Both the position numbers and the translations under genes were made by a program. The notes under the pieces are model-generated. The model saw nothing but the letters and a program-made list of their open reading frames with translations. It searched no databases and had not been told where the DNA came from. Positions 24,652 to 35,893 of a DNA stretch of 64,000 nucleotides are shown here, piece after piece (positions within the stretch are counted from its first letter, which is position 1; the number at the start of each line of letters is the position of its first letter). Source of the DNA: Clostridiaceae bacterium (GTDB lineage Bacteria > Bacillota > Clostridia > DSM-8532); contig JAAYPS010000196.1 of assembly GCA_012519655.1 (NCBI GenBank), forward strand, positions 16,276 to 80,275. The letters run 5' to 3'.

Positions 24652-26136
24652 TTATTTGTGGTAAAGCTTATTAGTTTGGTATTGAGGCTCGCAAGTAATA
24701 TTTATACCGAGTTTTTGGAAAACAGTTTCGTCAACTCTTGATAGTATTACTGATGAATGAGCTTCACAACCTTTTAGTCTCGGTAGCTGTTTCATAGCAA
24801 GAGCAGCCGTCGGGTTTGTTGCTGCACATATGGACAGAGCTATTAACACCTCATCCGTATGTAGTCGTGGGTTCTGATTTCCCATATGTTTCGTTTTTAA
24901 AACCTGTATTGGTTCAATGACAATAGGTGATATCAGATGTATGTCGTGATGTATTCCACCCAATTCCTTTAAAGCATTTAATAAAAGAGCGGCTGATGAG
25001 CCAAGTAAATCAGATGTTTTACCGGTTATAATTCTGCCATCGTGTAATTGGAGAGCTGCTGCAGGTCCTCCTGTAGATTCAACACGTTTCAATGCAGCAC
25101 CCACAACTGGTCTATCTTTTGATGAAATTCCTAATTGTTTCATCAATAATTCTAATTTATACAATTCAGAGCGCTCGGAAAACCCCTGCCTCAATGAGCA
25201 ACTTGTGTTATAATACCGTCTAATAATCTCTTGCTCAGATGCCCTACATACAACTTCATCATCGGTTATACAATATCCTGCCATGTTTACACCCATATCA
25301 GTAGGGCTTTTATATGGTGATTCTCCTGCAATTTTCTCAAACATAGCGTTTAGTACAGGGAAAATCTCAATATCTCTATTATAGTTAACAGAAGTCTTGC
25401 CATATGCTTCAAGATGAAACGGATCAATCATATTCACATCATCAAGATCTGTTGTAGCTGCTTCATATGCAAGGTTTATGGGATGTTTTAATGGAAGATT
25501 CCATATCGGAAAAGTTTCAAACTTGGCATAACCTGCAAGTGTACCCCGCTTATAGTCATGATATAGCTGTGATAGACAAGTGGCCATCTTCCCACTTCCA
25601 GGGCCTGGAGCTGTTACGACAACAAGAGAACGTGATGTTTCAATATAATCATTCTTCCCATATCCGTCATCACTAACAATAAGCGGAATGTTAGTAGGAT
25701 AATCCGGAATTGAGTAATGCCTATATACCTTAATTCCAAGGTTTGAAAGGCGTTTTTGGAATGAGTCCACCGCATTTTGTGAGCGGTACTGTGTTATTAC
25801 AACACTGCCTACATAAAGTCCTATGTCCCTAAAAGCATCGATTAAACGTAACACATCAAGATCATATGTTATACCAAGATCCCCACGCCTTTTACTTTTT
25901 TCAATATCATCGGTGCTAATTATTATTACTATTTCCACCTGGTCCTTTAGCTGCATGAGCATTTTGACTTTACTGTCAGGCTTAAACCCAGGAAGTACTC
26001 TTGATGCATGAAAATCATCAAACAGCTTACCACCAAATTCAAGATATAGTTTGCCGCCGAACAATTCAATTCTCTCAAGAATCTTTTCTGATTGCAGCTT
26101 AAGATATTTATCGTTATCAAATCCTATTTTATTCAT
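24652..26136 (-). CDS. DUF1846 family protein
   Basis: 494 aa; IGFDNDKYLKLQSEKILERIELFGGKLYLEFGGKLFDDFHASRVLPGFKPDSKVKMLMQLKD typical of DUF1846. Confidence 0.88.
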   Translation of the reverse strand: MNKIGFDNDKYLKLQSEKILERIELFGGKLYLEFGGKLFDDFHASRVLPGFKPDSKVKMLMQLKDQVEIVIIISTDDIEKSKRRGDLGITYDLDVLRLIDAFRDIGLYVGSVVITQYRSQNAVDSFQKRLSNLGIKVYRHYSIPDYPTNIPLIVSDDGYGKNDYIETSRSLVVVTAPGPGSGKMATCLSQLYHDYKRGTLAGYAKFETFPIWNLPLKHPINLAYEAATTDLDDVNMIDPFHLEAYGKTSVNYNRDIEIFPVLNAMFEKIAGESPYKSPTDMGVNMAGYCITDDEVVCRASEQEIIRRYYNTSCSLRQGFSERSELYKLELLMKQLGISSKDRPVVGAALKRVESTGGPAAALQLHDGRIITGKTSDLLGSSAALLLNALKELGGIHHDIHLISPIVIEPIQVLKTKHMGNQNPRLHTDEVLIALSICAATNPTAALAMKQLPRLKGCEAHSSVILSRVDETVFQKLGINITCEPQYQTNKLYHK

Positions 26137-26231
26137 CCGTCTTCTCCCGTACAGTTACTATTTTTGAATAATCGCCGAAAAAAGCCCCGGTATGCCGGTC
26201 AAAATTATATAAGCTTTAATACAAGCAAACA

Positions 26232-26254
26232 AGCGCCTCACAAGCAGAGACGCT
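26232..26254 (-). terminator. Possible terminator hairpin between era and DUF1846 gene
   Basis: minus strand AGCGTCTC-tgcttgt-GAGGCGCT (one G-T pair) followed by TTGTTTG. Confidence 0.4.
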
Positions 26255-26463
26255 CGCATCCTAATGTTACACCTATTAAGCGTTTTGCGATGTTACAGAT
26301 TTTCAGTTAAGTAAATTAGTATATCATCATCGCAAAGACCTTTATTAAAGTATATCATTCCATTACTATTTAATACAAGAGGTGAAAGCATCATTCGTAA
26401 AATATGTCAGTTGTTAATGTCCATATTATCGGATAGTCGCATCTACAATTCTCATGCCCTGTC

Positions 26464-27354
26464 TTATTTATATCCAAGCTCTTTTAATAAAAAATCACTA
26501 TTTCTCCAGTCCTGCTTAGTTTTTACCCATAACTTCAAAAAGACTCTCGAATCAAGTAAGTTTTCTACATCCTGTCTTGCTAATGTACCAATTTTTTTAA
26601 GCATGTCACCATTTTTACCAATAATAATACCCTTATGGCTCTCTTTCTCACAATAAATATTTGCATGAATTTCTATAAGATCCGAGTCTTGTTTTTCTTT
26701 AAATAGAATTACTTCAACACCGATACCATGAGGAATTTCCTCGCTGATGAGATGAAGTATTTTTTCTCGAATTATCTCTTGAACCAACACTTTCTCGGGT
26801 TGATCGGTCAGCATATCCTCGGGATAATATGGTTGACCTTCGGGAAGCAATTTTGCTGTCTCTTTAAGTACTAAATCCTTTGTTTCGGAATTAAGAGCAC
26901 TTATGGGTATTATTTGCTCGAAATTCATTACTTTGCTATATTGGTCAATAAGAGGCAGAATGTTTTGTTTTTCTACCAAGTCCACTTTATTTATCAAAAG
27001 GATTATTGGAGTTTTGGAATCTTTCAGTAGTTCAATTATCTTTAAATCTCCAGGGCCTATAGTTTTATCAGTTGCCTCAACTATATACAAAATGACATCC
27101 ACATCATCTAAAGTGGTAATTGCTGATTTTTGCATATAATCACCCAACTTGTTTTTAGGGCGATGCATCCCAGGCGTATCCATAAAAACAATCTGGTAGT
27201 CATTGGTTGTGACTATTGTTTTAATTGTATTTCTTGTGGTCTGCGGCTTGTCTGACATTATTGCAATTTTTTCTCCTGTCAGCAAGTTTAATAATGTTGA
27301 TTTTCCTACATTAGGTCGTCCGATAATTGTTACGAAACCTGAACGAAAAGCCAT
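26464..27354 (-). CDS. era: GTPase Era
   Basis: GFVTIIGRPNVGKSTLLNLLTGEKIAIMSDKPQTTR, FMDTPGMHRPKNKLG, KH domain SHKGIIIGKNGDMLKKIG. Confidence 0.98.
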   Translation of the reverse strand: MAFRSGFVTIIGRPNVGKSTLLNLLTGEKIAIMSDKPQTTRNTIKTIVTTNDYQIVFMDTPGMHRPKNKLGDYMQKSAITTLDDVDVILYIVEATDKTIGPGDLKIIELLKDSKTPIILLINKVDLVEKQNILPLIDQYSKVMNFEQIIPISALNSETKDLVLKETAKLLPEGQPYYPEDMLTDQPEKVLVQEIIREKILHLISEEIPHGIGVEVILFKEKQDSDLIEIHANIYCEKESHKGIIIGKNGDMLKKIGTLARQDVENLLDSRVFLKLWVKTKQDWRNSDFLLKELGYK

Positions 27355-27388
27355 ATAGTACCCCTTTCATATCTGTAATACAACAGCG

Positions 27389-27799
27389 CTACCCCAAACT
27401 ATTATAACCTAAATCATCCTTGGAAAATGCATGAGGTAAAAGTTCATCCATATTATATATTTTATATTCCCCATTTTTATTGCTACAAATAAACTTTGTG
27501 TCTTCATTTGCAAATTCTGATATTACCTGTCGGCAAATCCCGCATGGAAAGGTTAAGGAGCTACTATCACTAGCTATAGCTATTGCAATGAGTTCACTTT
27601 CTCCTGCAGATACTGCTTTTACAATGGCAGTTCTTTCTGCACATATGGTCGCTCCATACGATGAATTTTCCACATTACATCCAGTAAATATCTTTTCATC
27701 TACAGTCAATACCGCAGCGCCGACTCTAAAGTTTGAATACGGAACATAGGCATTGTCTCTTGCTTCAAGGGCTTTATTAACTAAAAATTCCCAGTCCAT
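27389..27799 (-). CDS. cdd: Cytidine deaminase
   Basis: AYVPYSNFRVGAAVLT, GCNVENSSYGATICAERTAIVKAVSAGE, FPCGICRQVISEF; start at MDWEFLVNKAL preferred. Confidence 0.96.
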   Translation of the reverse strand: MDWEFLVNKALEARDNAYVPYSNFRVGAAVLTVDEKIFTGCNVENSSYGATICAERTAIVKAVSAGESELIAIAIASDSSSLTFPCGICRQVISEFANEDTKFICSNKNGEYKIYNMDELLPHAFSKDDLGYNSLG

Positions 27800-27993
27800 A
27801 AGTTTTTCACTCCTAAACAGCCATTTGCAATTTTTACAAAAGCTTTTAAGCGCCATTATCTTGTTTCATTGTATTATAAAAACATAATAATGACAAAGAT
27901 TTTTGCGGTGCACTCCACATACATCCATATTGCATTTGCAATTTCATATATATTATCTTGATTTTGCTAATATTATTCTTTTTTAGTTATAAA

Positions 27994-28575
27994 CTAATAT
28001 TTGAATGTAATCTCTGCTTCTAAAAAACGATTAATTTCACGGCGCCTGCGAAAGGGCTCAATAATATCAAGGAATAACATGTGTACAGCCTCCCAAGTGA
28101 AAACCCATCCACCGATCAACAAGCTTTCAAGGAAAACATTCGAAATAATAGCTTTTGATTGAATTCTATTTGCCAACAATGTGTACAAAGATAGCAGTGA
28201 AAGAGAAATAAAAAGTAAAACAGCTGAAAGCTTGAAAAACCTCTTTGTTTTTCGATTAGACAATCGTTTTAATGAATTATAATAGTTGTGATAACTTATG
28301 CGAATAAGTTCTTCTTTTTCTTTACTGATTCCAGCTGTGTTTAAGGAGAAATTGATTTCAAGCTTTTCTCTTAAAGAAATGTCCTCTGAGCATAGATCAA
28401 GAAATTCAGCCAGTTCGGGATGAATATCTCGCTTTTTAATCGTAGAATTATCCCACTCATGAAAAAACTCAATATAATCATCAAGAGCAATATCGATAAT
28501 TACACGCCCTGTGCTTTTGTTCCTTCTATATATAGTTTCATACTTTTTTGTTTTCTTTATTCTTTTCATAGACAA
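27994..28575 (-). CDS. Uncharacterised two-TM membrane protein
   Basis: 193 aa ORF with RBS region; basic N-terminus, two hydrophobic segments (FFKLSAVLLFISLSLLSLYTLL; VFLESLLIGGWVFTWEAVHMLFL), no family recognised. Confidence 0.75.
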   Translation of the reverse strand: MSMKRIKKTKKYETIYRRNKSTGRVIIDIALDDYIEFFHEWDNSTIKKRDIHPELAEFLDLCSEDISLREKLEINFSLNTAGISKEKEELIRISYHNYYNSLKRLSNRKTKRFFKLSAVLLFISLSLLSLYTLLANRIQSKAIISNVFLESLLIGGWVFTWEAVHMLFLDIIEPFRRRREINRFLEAEITFKY

Positions 28576-28648
28576 CCTTCAGCAAATTACTTTGCGATGC
28601 CACATATTTCACTGAAAAAATTATACATTAAACTATAGGATAAAAACA

Positions 28649-28680
28649 AGAAAAAAAGCAAAAAGACTTTTGCTCTTTTT
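28649..28680 (-). terminator. Rho-independent terminator downstream of clpB
   Basis: minus strand AGCAAAA-gtct-TTTTGCT-TTTTTTT. Confidence 0.7.
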
Positions 28681-28766
28681 CTATGATAATACCCTAGGCT
28701 GATAGAATGTTACCTTCTACCACAGGTGCATTCATTATATTATAGTAACTTTATTAAAGCTGTTCA

Positions 28767-31358
28767 TTATGAAACCTTTATATATAATTCTTCATTGTTT
28801 GTATCAATCACTGCTGTAGAGCCTTCATGAATCTCACCCGATACAATTTTTTTGCCCAAATCTGTTTCAACAATTCTCTGAATATACCTTCGTAGTGGAC
28901 GAGCACCATATAATGGAGAATATGCTTCATCAAGAATTTGGTTTTTACCATCATCGGTTATTTCCAAGCTAATATTTCTATCCTTGAGCCTTTCACGCAG
29001 TTCGTTAAGGATTAAGTCAATAATAGAGTAAATATCCTTTCTACCTAATGGTTTAAATAACACTATATCATCAACTCGGTTAATAAACTCAGGTCTGAAA
29101 TGATTATTTAAGCTGCCCATAACCAGATTCTTAACTTGCTCTGATATTTCACCGCTTTCTGATAGACTCTCAAGCAATATTTCGCTTCCTATATTACTTG
29201 TCATTATTATTATGGTGTTTTTAAAGTTCACAGTCCTGCCTTGGCTATCTGTTAAACGCCCATCATCTAAAAGTTGAAGTAATACGTGGAACACATCAGG
29301 GTGTGCCTTTTCGATTTCGTCAAACAAAATTACAGAATAAGGTTTTCTTCTAACTGATTCTGTCAGCTGTCCCCCTTCTTCATATCCAACATAACCGGGA
29401 GGTGCTCCGATTAACCTCGCCACCGAGTGTTTTTCCATATACTCACTCATATCTATTCTGATCATGTTTTCTTCAGTATCGAATAAAGCTTCGGATAGTG
29501 CTTTTGCAAGCTCTGTTTTTCCAACCCCTGTAGGCCCTAAAAAAATAAATGAACCAATAGGCCTTGTAAGGTCCTTAAGTCCTGCTCTGGCACGGATAAC
29601 TGCATCGGATACAGCTTTGACTGCTTCATTCTGCCCAATCACTCTCTTATGAAGTATGTTTTCTAAATTTAATAATTTTTCTTTTTCCTCTTCAACAAGC
29701 TTTGTCACAGGTATCCCTGTCCACCTAGCAACTATTTCTGCTATTTCCTGCTCTGTAACCTCTTCTTTTAGAAGCTGATTATTAAGGGATGCTTGCCTCT
29801 TTTTATAATCCTCCATCTGTTTCTCAAGCTCTGGTAAACGTCCGTGCTTAAGTTTTGCAAGTGTTTCAAGGTCATAGACTCTTTCTGCATTTTCTATCTC
29901 AATTTTGACATTTTCTATTTCTTCCTTTAAGTCCTTTTCTTTTTGAATGAAGCTTTTTTCCATTTCCCATTGAGCCTTCATTTTCTCTGCTTCTTGCTTT
30001 AGGATCTGTATTTCATGCCCTATTTGGTCCTTTCTTTCAAGTGAGTTTCTATCGGTTTCCTTACCCAACACCTGTTGTTCTATTTCATATTGCATTATTT
30101 TTCTGTTTATTTCATCAAGTTCGTAGGGCATACTGTCAATTTCCATTCTTAACATAGAAGCTGCTTCATCCATTAAATCAATGGCTTTATCAGGAAGAAA
30201 TCTATCAGTAATATAACGATTAGATAGAACAGCACAAGCAATAATGGCATTATCTGTTATACGTACTCCATGGTGGATCTCATATTTCTCTTTAAGTCCT
30301 CTTAAAATAGAGACAGTATCTTCAACAGTGGGCTGATCAATTAATACAGTTTGAAATCTTCTTTCTAACGCTGCATCTGTTTCTATATATTTTCTGTACT
30401 CGTCCATAGTTGTGGCACCAATACAGTGTAGTTCACCTCTTGCAAGCATTGGCTTTAGGATGTTTCCGGCATCCATAGCTCCATCAGTTCTACCTGCTCC
30501 AACAATTGTATGAATTTCATCGATAAAAAGAATTATTCTACCTTCGGACTGTGTTATCTCCTTCAAGACTGCTTTTAGTCTTTCCTCAAATTCACCACGA
30601 AATTTTGCACCAGCAATCAATGCACCCATGTCAAGAGAGAATATTGTTTTACTCTTTAGACTCTCTGGTACATCCCCTCTTACTATTCTTTGTGCAAGAC
30701 CTTCAGCTACCGCAGTTTTACCCACTCCGGGCTCTCCTATTAGAACAGGATTATTTTTTGTTCTTCGAGATAAAATACGTATAACACTACGGATTTCCTG
30801 ATCTCTACCTATGACAGGATCTAATTTCCCCTGCTTTGCAAGCTCAACAAGGTCACTTCCATACTTTTCTAAAGCCTGATAACCTTCTTCTGGATTTTTG
30901 CTTGTCACTCTTTCATTGCCCCTTACCTTTGATAATGCTAAAAGCAGCTTTTCTCTATCCATACCATACTTGGATATAAGTTTACTTGAGGATGAATTTC
31001 TCTCGTTCATAATAACCAAATAAATGTGTTCTACACTAACAAACTCGTCTTGAAACTTCTTGGCTTCATCGGCTGCTTTTAGGAGAACCTGATTAAAACG
31101 CCTTGAAGGGTAAACTTGGCTTACATTGGTCCCATAGACCTGTGGTATCTTATCTAGTTCTTGCTCAAGTTCTTTCTTCAACAGCTCTGTGTCAATACCA
31201 CTTATTACAAGCAAATTCGGTATAAGTCCGTCCTCTTGCTCAAGCAATGCCATGTGCAAATGTTCTACATCCACCTGCTGATGATCTAGTTTAATTGCTA
31301 GTTGTTGAGCTCCCACAACAGCTTCTTGCGCTTTATCAGTAAATTTTTCAAAATTCAT
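28767..31358 (-). CDS. clpB: ATP-dependent chaperone ClpB
   Basis: 863 aa; two Walker A motifs ([38 protein letters not shown]), middle coiled-coil domain, N-terminal Clp repeats. Confidence 0.98.
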   Translation of the reverse strand: MNFEKFTDKAQEAVVGAQQLAIKLDHQQVDVEHLHMALLEQEDGLIPNLLVISGIDTELLKKELEQELDKIPQVYGTNVSQVYPSRRFNQVLLKAADEAKKFQDEFVSVEHIYLVIMNERNSSSSKLISKYGMDREKLLLALSKVRGNERVTSKNPEEGYQALEKYGSDLVELAKQGKLDPVIGRDQEIRSVIRILSRRTKNNPVLIGEPGVGKTAVAEGLAQRIVRGDVPESLKSKTIFSLDMGALIAGAKFRGEFEERLKAVLKEITQSEGRIILFIDEIHTIVGAGRTDGAMDAGNILKPMLARGELHCIGATTMDEYRKYIETDAALERRFQTVLIDQPTVEDTVSILRGLKEKYEIHHGVRITDNAIIACAVLSNRYITDRFLPDKAIDLMDEAASMLRMEIDSMPYELDEINRKIMQYEIEQQVLGKETDRNSLERKDQIGHEIQILKQEAEKMKAQWEMEKSFIQKEKDLKEEIENVKIEIENAERVYDLETLAKLKHGRLPELEKQMEDYKKRQASLNNQLLKEEVTEQEIAEIVARWTGIPVTKLVEEEKEKLLNLENILHKRVIGQNEAVKAVSDAVIRARAGLKDLTRPIGSFIFLGPTGVGKTELAKALSEALFDTEENMIRIDMSEYMEKHSVARLIGAPPGYVGYEEGGQLTESVRRKPYSVILFDEIEKAHPDVFHVLLQLLDDGRLTDSQGRTVNFKNTIIIMTSNIGSEILLESLSESGEISEQVKNLVMGSLNNHFRPEFINRVDDIVLFKPLGRKDIYSIIDLILNELRERLKDRNISLEITDDGKNQILDEAYSPLYGARPLRRYIQRIVETDLGKKIVSGEIHEGSTAVIDTNNEELYIKVS

Positions 31359-31383
31359 ACTATTTCACCTCTCTTATTGAGTA

Positions 31384-32304
31384 TTATCCCTGTGTTTTTT
31401 GCAATTGCTCATATAGCGTTTTTTGTTCATTTGTTAAGTAGCGAGGGTTTACTATTTTAACCATAATAAATAAATCACCACGTTCTCTTTGACTCTTACC
31501 ATATCCCTGTTTTGGGATCCTGATCTTCTGATCTGTTTGTATTCCAGCGGGGATTTTAACCTGTATGGTGCCACTTGGTGCCTGAATCTTCACTTCTCCA
31601 CCAAGGGCTGCAACCCATGGGAATACCTCGATTTTTTTTATGAGGTTCTTACCCTCCAATTTATACTGTCCCTCTTTAAACTTAATAGTAATATACAAAT
31701 CCCCGTTTGGTCCTCCACCAATGCCTGGATTACCTTGTCCAGAAAGCTTAATTTTACCGCCTTCGGGGATCCATCTCGGTATTTTCACAGAGATGGTCTT
31801 GCTACCATTCATATTTCTAATTGCAAAGGTCTTTTCTACTCCTTCAATACCGTCTTCAGGGGAAATAGTCATTTCGGCTTCTATGTCTTCACCACGCATT
31901 TGGGCGCGTGTGGAATATCCGGAACTAAAGCCTCGAGTTCTGCCACCACCCGCACCAAATAAATCATTTAAATCTATACCACCTTCACCAAAAAACATAT
32001 TAAAGAAATCACTGAAACCATTTTGGCTTCCTCTAAATTCATAATGTCCAAACTGCGATGGATCAAAATTCATTCCATTTTGAAAATCCATTGTTCCAAA
32101 CTGATCATATTTTTGTCTTTTATCCTTATCACCTAAAACCTCGTAAGCCTCATTAACTTCCTTAAATCTTTCCTCGGCTTTATTATTTCCAGGGTTAGCA
32201 TCTGGATGGTATTTCTTTGCAAGCTTTCTATAGGCTTTCTTTATTTCATCTTGGGATGCACTCTTGTCCACACCCAAAGTTTTATAGTAGTCTTTATATT
32301 CCAC
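31384..32304 (-). CDS. cbpA: DnaJ-like co-chaperone (CbpA type, no zinc fingers)
   Basis: J domain [37 protein letters not shown]-rich region, C-terminal substrate domains, no CxxCxGxG; immediately upstream of clpB. Confidence 0.9.
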   Translation of the reverse strand: MEYKDYYKTLGVDKSASQDEIKKAYRKLAKKYHPDANPGNNKAEERFKEVNEAYEVLGDKDKRQKYDQFGTMDFQNGMNFDPSQFGHYEFRGSQNGFSDFFNMFFGEGGIDLNDLFGAGGGRTRGFSSGYSTRAQMRGEDIEAEMTISPEDGIEGVEKTFAIRNMNGSKTISVKIPRWIPEGGKIKLSGQGNPGIGGGPNGDLYITIKFKEGQYKLEGKNLIKKIEVFPWVAALGGEVKIQAPSGTIQVKIPAGIQTDQKIRIPKQGYGKSQRERGDLFIMVKIVNPRYLTNEQKTLYEQLQKTQG

Positions 32305-32319
32305 AGCAACACCTCCGAC

Positions 32320-32336
32320 TTTGACTTTCTTTGACT
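32320..32336 (-). promoter_or_regulatory. CtsR operator
   Basis: minus strand AGTCAAA-GAA-AGTCAAA, full match to RGTCAAANANRGTCAAA, between putative promoter and cbpA RBS. Confidence 0.85.
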
Positions 32337-32345
32337 ATCAATACC

Positions 32346-32373
32346 ATTATACAACAATTTCAAGTAAAATCAA
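32346..32373 (-). promoter_or_regulatory. Putative promoter of cbpA-clpB
   Basis: TTGATT (32368-32373) - N16 - TATAAT (32346-32351) on minus strand. Confidence 0.6.
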
Positions 32374-32495
32374 TATTTATTTCTATTTTAACAGAAAAAG
32401 CACTTTTTATAATATCGTTTAGAATGTACGGGAAAAACACACAATTACTAATAATTCACAGCAAATATGCAAATTATAGTATGGGAGGAATATAG

Positions 32496-33776
32496 ATGAC
32501 TAAAGAGATCATTGCTCTCATCTTAGCTGGTGGTACCGGTACAAGATTAGGCATTCTAACAAAGTTATTAGCAAAACCTGCAGTACTTTATGGTGGTAAA
32601 TATCGCATCATTGATTTTACATTAAGTAACTGTATTAACTCTGGAATAGATACGGTTGGAGTTCTTACTCAATATAGACCACTTCAGCTAAACAACCATA
32701 TTGGCATAGGCAAGCCTTGGGATCTTGATAGAATGAATTGTGGTGTTACTATTCTGTCACCATTTACAAGGCAGCAAAAAGGCGAATGGTATTCAGGAAC
32801 TGCAGATGCAGTATATCAAAATTTACATTATATTGATGAGCAAAATCCAAAATATGTAATAGTACTTTCAGGTGATCATATTTACAAAATGAACTACTCA
32901 ATGATGTTGGACTTTCACAAAAAGAATAATGCCGACTTAACTATCTCAGCAATTCAAATTCCTCTTGAAGAAGCACATAGATATGGTATTATCCATGCAA
33001 CTGATGAAGGTAAAATATATGGATTTGAAGAAAAACCGCCAGAACCGAAGAGTAACCTTGCATCCATGGGCGTTTACATATTTAAAATGGACGTCCTAAA
33101 AAAATGTCTAATTGAAGATCGAAGTATTGAAGGTTCTAGCCATGATTTCGGAAAAAACATTATCCCTAAACTGCTCAATGATGGGAAAAATCTATGGGCC
33201 TATACTTTTTCAGGCTATTGGCGCGATGTCGGAACTATACAGGCTTACTACGAATCCAACATGGACTTAATTACTCGCGTGCCACAATTCAACCTATTTG
33301 ATCACAACTGGAAAATCTACACACCAAATCCCGTTAAACCTGCGCACTATATTGGAGAGTCGGGATATGTATCTAAATCTATTATTTCTGAAGGGTGCAT
33401 GATTTTTGGGCAAGTTAAAAATTCCATCATATTTCCGGGCGTAACGATTGAAGAAAATGCCTTTATTGAGGATTCAATTATTATGTCAAAAAGCACTGTT
33501 AAATCTGGTTCTAGACTAAATTGCACAATAGTAGGAGAAAAAACCACTCTCGGTCGCAATGTCAGAACTGGGATCGGTGATTATGCTGAGAATATTTTTA
33601 ACAGTGAAATATATAAAACAAAAATAACAGTGATAGGCTCCGATACCATTGTCCCTGATAATACAAATATTGGTTGCAATGTTGTTATTGATAATAAGAT
33701 ATCAGCTCAGGATATCCCGTCTTCGAATATTCCTTCGGGTTACGCATTACTGAAAGGTGGTGATGGTAATGTATAA
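32496..33776 (+). CDS. glgC: Glucose-1-phosphate adenylyltransferase, catalytic subunit
   Basis: IALILAGGTGTRLGILTKLLAKPAVLYGGKYRIIDFTLSNCINSGID, GTADAVYQNLHYID, SGDHIYKMNY. Confidence 0.97.
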   Translation: MTKEIIALILAGGTGTRLGILTKLLAKPAVLYGGKYRIIDFTLSNCINSGIDTVGVLTQYRPLQLNNHIGIGKPWDLDRMNCGVTILSPFTRQQKGEWYSGTADAVYQNLHYIDEQNPKYVIVLSGDHIYKMNYSMMLDFHKKNNADLTISAIQIPLEEAHRYGIIHATDEGKIYGFEEKPPEPKSNLASMGVYIFKMDVLKKCLIEDRSIEGSSHDFGKNIIPKLLNDGKNLWAYTFSGYWRDVGTIQAYYESNMDLITRVPQFNLFDHNWKIYTPNPVKPAHYIGESGYVSKSIISEGCMIFGQVKNSIIFPGVTIEENAFIEDSIIMSKSTVKSGSRLNCTIVGEKTTLGRNVRTGIGDYAENIFNSEIYKTKITVIGSDTIVPDNTNIGCNVVIDNKISAQDIPSSNIPSGYALLKGGDGNV

Positions 33777-34890
33777 CACGATGGGCATTATATTTACAGG
33801 TGGAAAAAACAATCGTCTTAAAGAGTTGTCTGCTGAACGTTCCATATCGGCTGTACCTTTTGGTGGAAAATATCGCGCAATTGATTTCGCACTATCAAAC
33901 ATGATAAATTCTGGCATACGCAATGTTGGAATACCTACACAGTATAATTTTCACTCATTAATGGATCACTTAGGCTCTGGAAAGGAATGGGATCTGGATA
34001 GAAAAAATGATGGTTTGTTCATACTAACCCCCTATTTGTCCGAGTATGGAACGGGATGGTATAAGGGTAATGCAGATGCAATGTACAAAAATTTAACTTT
34101 CCTAAACCGTAGCAATGAAGAGTTCGTGGTTATAAACCAAGGCTATGCAATCTATAATATGAATTATATTGATATGCTAAAACACCATGTGGACAAGGAC
34201 GCCGATGTTACAATCTCTTGCAGATATATGGCTGACTTTCCCCAAGAATATCTTTGCAAATTAGGAATTGTTGAAACAGATAGCGATAAACGAATCATTG
34301 ACATTCAGGAAAAGCCCCTGAACCCAAAAAGCAATTTTGTATCCATGGGGGTTTACATTATCAAACGGAAATTGCTAATAACCCTTCTTGAAGAAAGCGC
34401 TGCCCATGGATATTATGAATTCGTAAGAGATATACTTGTAAAAAAAGTTAAGGAATTACGTATTTACAGTTATGAATGGAAAGGTTATTGGAAACCTTTA
34501 TGCAATATACAGCTGTACTACCAAACAAACATGGAATTGTTAAATCCATCTGTTCGCTATGAGCTTTTTATGAAAAATGGTAGAATATTCACAAAGGTAA
34601 AAGATGAACCACCAGCAAAATATAACGAGGAAGCTTTGGTGCGAAATGCTGTGGTTGCAGATGGTTGCATCATCGAAGGTCGGGTGGAAAACAGCATACT
34701 CTTTAGGGGTGTAAATGTTCAAAGAGGCGCAGTTATTAATAATAGTATCATAATGCAGGATTCTGTAATTTGCGAAAATACATCCCTTGATTACTGTATA
34801 TTAGACAAAAACGTGGTTATTACACCAAACAAGCAACTAAAAGGTGATAAGAACTGGCCTTTAATAGTAGGTAAAAACGTGGTAGTATAA
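33769..34890 (+). CDS. glgD: GlgD subunit of glucose-1-phosphate adenylyltransferase
   Basis: TMGIIFTGGKNNRLKELSAERSISAVPFGGKYRAIDFALSNMINSGI; degenerate catalytic GGGxGTR; start codon overlaps glgC stop (ATGTATAA). Confidence 0.95.
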   Translation: MYNTMGIIFTGGKNNRLKELSAERSISAVPFGGKYRAIDFALSNMINSGIRNVGIPTQYNFHSLMDHLGSGKEWDLDRKNDGLFILTPYLSEYGTGWYKGNADAMYKNLTFLNRSNEEFVVINQGYAIYNMNYIDMLKHHVDKDADVTISCRYMADFPQEYLCKLGIVETDSDKRIIDIQEKPLNPKSNFVSMGVYIIKRKLLITLLEESAAHGYYEFVRDILVKKVKELRIYSYEWKGYWKPLCNIQLYYQTNMELLNPSVRYELFMKNGRIFTKVKDEPPAKYNEEALVRNAVVADGCIIEGRVENSILFRGVNVQRGAVINNSIIMQDSVICENTSLDYCILDKNVVITPNKQLKGDKNWPLIVGKNVVV

Positions 34891-34894
34891 TAAA

Positions 34895-35893
34895 ATGATT
34901 ACTATATTTACCGCTCTGTATTGTGAAGCTGAGCCGATAATTCAATATTTTGATTTGAAAAGACAGGATGATATTAACGGATTTCAACTTTTTTCAAGAG
35001 ATCCAATTCATTTATTGATTACAGGTGTTGGGAGCATCAATGCTGCAATAGGTGTTACTTCCCTGTGCTCAAGTTCTTTGTACGCTCCTGATTTTGGTGA
35101 TATCATTGTTAATATTGGTATCTGCGGTACCAAGAATTTAAGCTTGGGAAAAGGCTCTCTCCTGTTAGGTAAAAAAATAATTGATCTTAGTACATACAGA
35201 GCTTACTATCCTGATATGATTTTTGAACATGAATTTACTGAAAGCACTATTTTAACAAGTCCTGTTCCAGTAACAGGTAGTGTCAATAATAGTGCCATAG
35301 TTCACTCTTTGCATACAGAGCATAGTAGTATCTACGCGGGTAGCACCGAAATTTCTATGACAGAATGTGCAGGGCTTCGAACACAGAGCTTTATTCATAA
35401 GGATAATACCAACACTATTTCTAATGAGTGGCTTTCGGATGCAATCAACTTATTCGCCACTGATATGGAGGCATCTGGGATATTCCATGCTGCAAAACTT
35501 TTTTATCAACCACATCAAATGTTCTTTTTTAAAGTTGTTTCAGATTATCAGGATGGCGAAAAGTTAAGGAAACAAGATGTGTTAAGTTTAATATCTGACA
35601 ATATTGGACAAATTGCAAAATGGATATTACCAATTCACGATGAGCTACAAAGCCGTAAACCAATGGTGTTTTCAGAGCAGGAGAAGGCTTTGTTGAATAG
35701 AACTGCTGAAAGCTTAAGATTAACTGTCTCAATGCAGTTTCAACTTAAGGGTTTACTTCATTACTATAAAATAAAGAATGGCGATTTTACTAGGGATTTA
35801 GAACAATTTTTGAAAGAAAATATAAAACAAACATGCAAAAATAAAAACGAAGGGAAGAAATACTTTGAAAAGCTTAGAAAAAGCTTCCTATAA
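34895..35893 (+). CDS. MTA/SAH nucleosidase (nucleoside phosphorylase fold)-like protein with C-terminal helical extension
   Basis: TALYCEAEPIIQYF (E12-like), IIVNIGICGT, FATDMEASGIFHAA (MExE-like), KVVSDYQDGE (catalytic SD); about 90 aa extra C-terminal region. Confidence 0.75.
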   Translation: MITIFTALYCEAEPIIQYFDLKRQDDINGFQLFSRDPIHLLITGVGSINAAIGVTSLCSSSLYAPDFGDIIVNIGICGTKNLSLGKGSLLLGKKIIDLSTYRAYYPDMIFEHEFTESTILTSPVPVTGSVNNSAIVHSLHTEHSSIYAGSTEISMTECAGLRTQSFIHKDNTNTISNEWLSDAINLFATDMEASGIFHAAKLFYQPHQMFFFKVVSDYQDGEKLRKQDVLSLISDNIGQIAKWILPIHDELQSRKPMVFSEQEKALLNRTAESLRLTVSMQFQLKGLLHYYKIKNGDFTRDLEQFLKENIKQTCKNKNEGKKYFEKLRKSFL

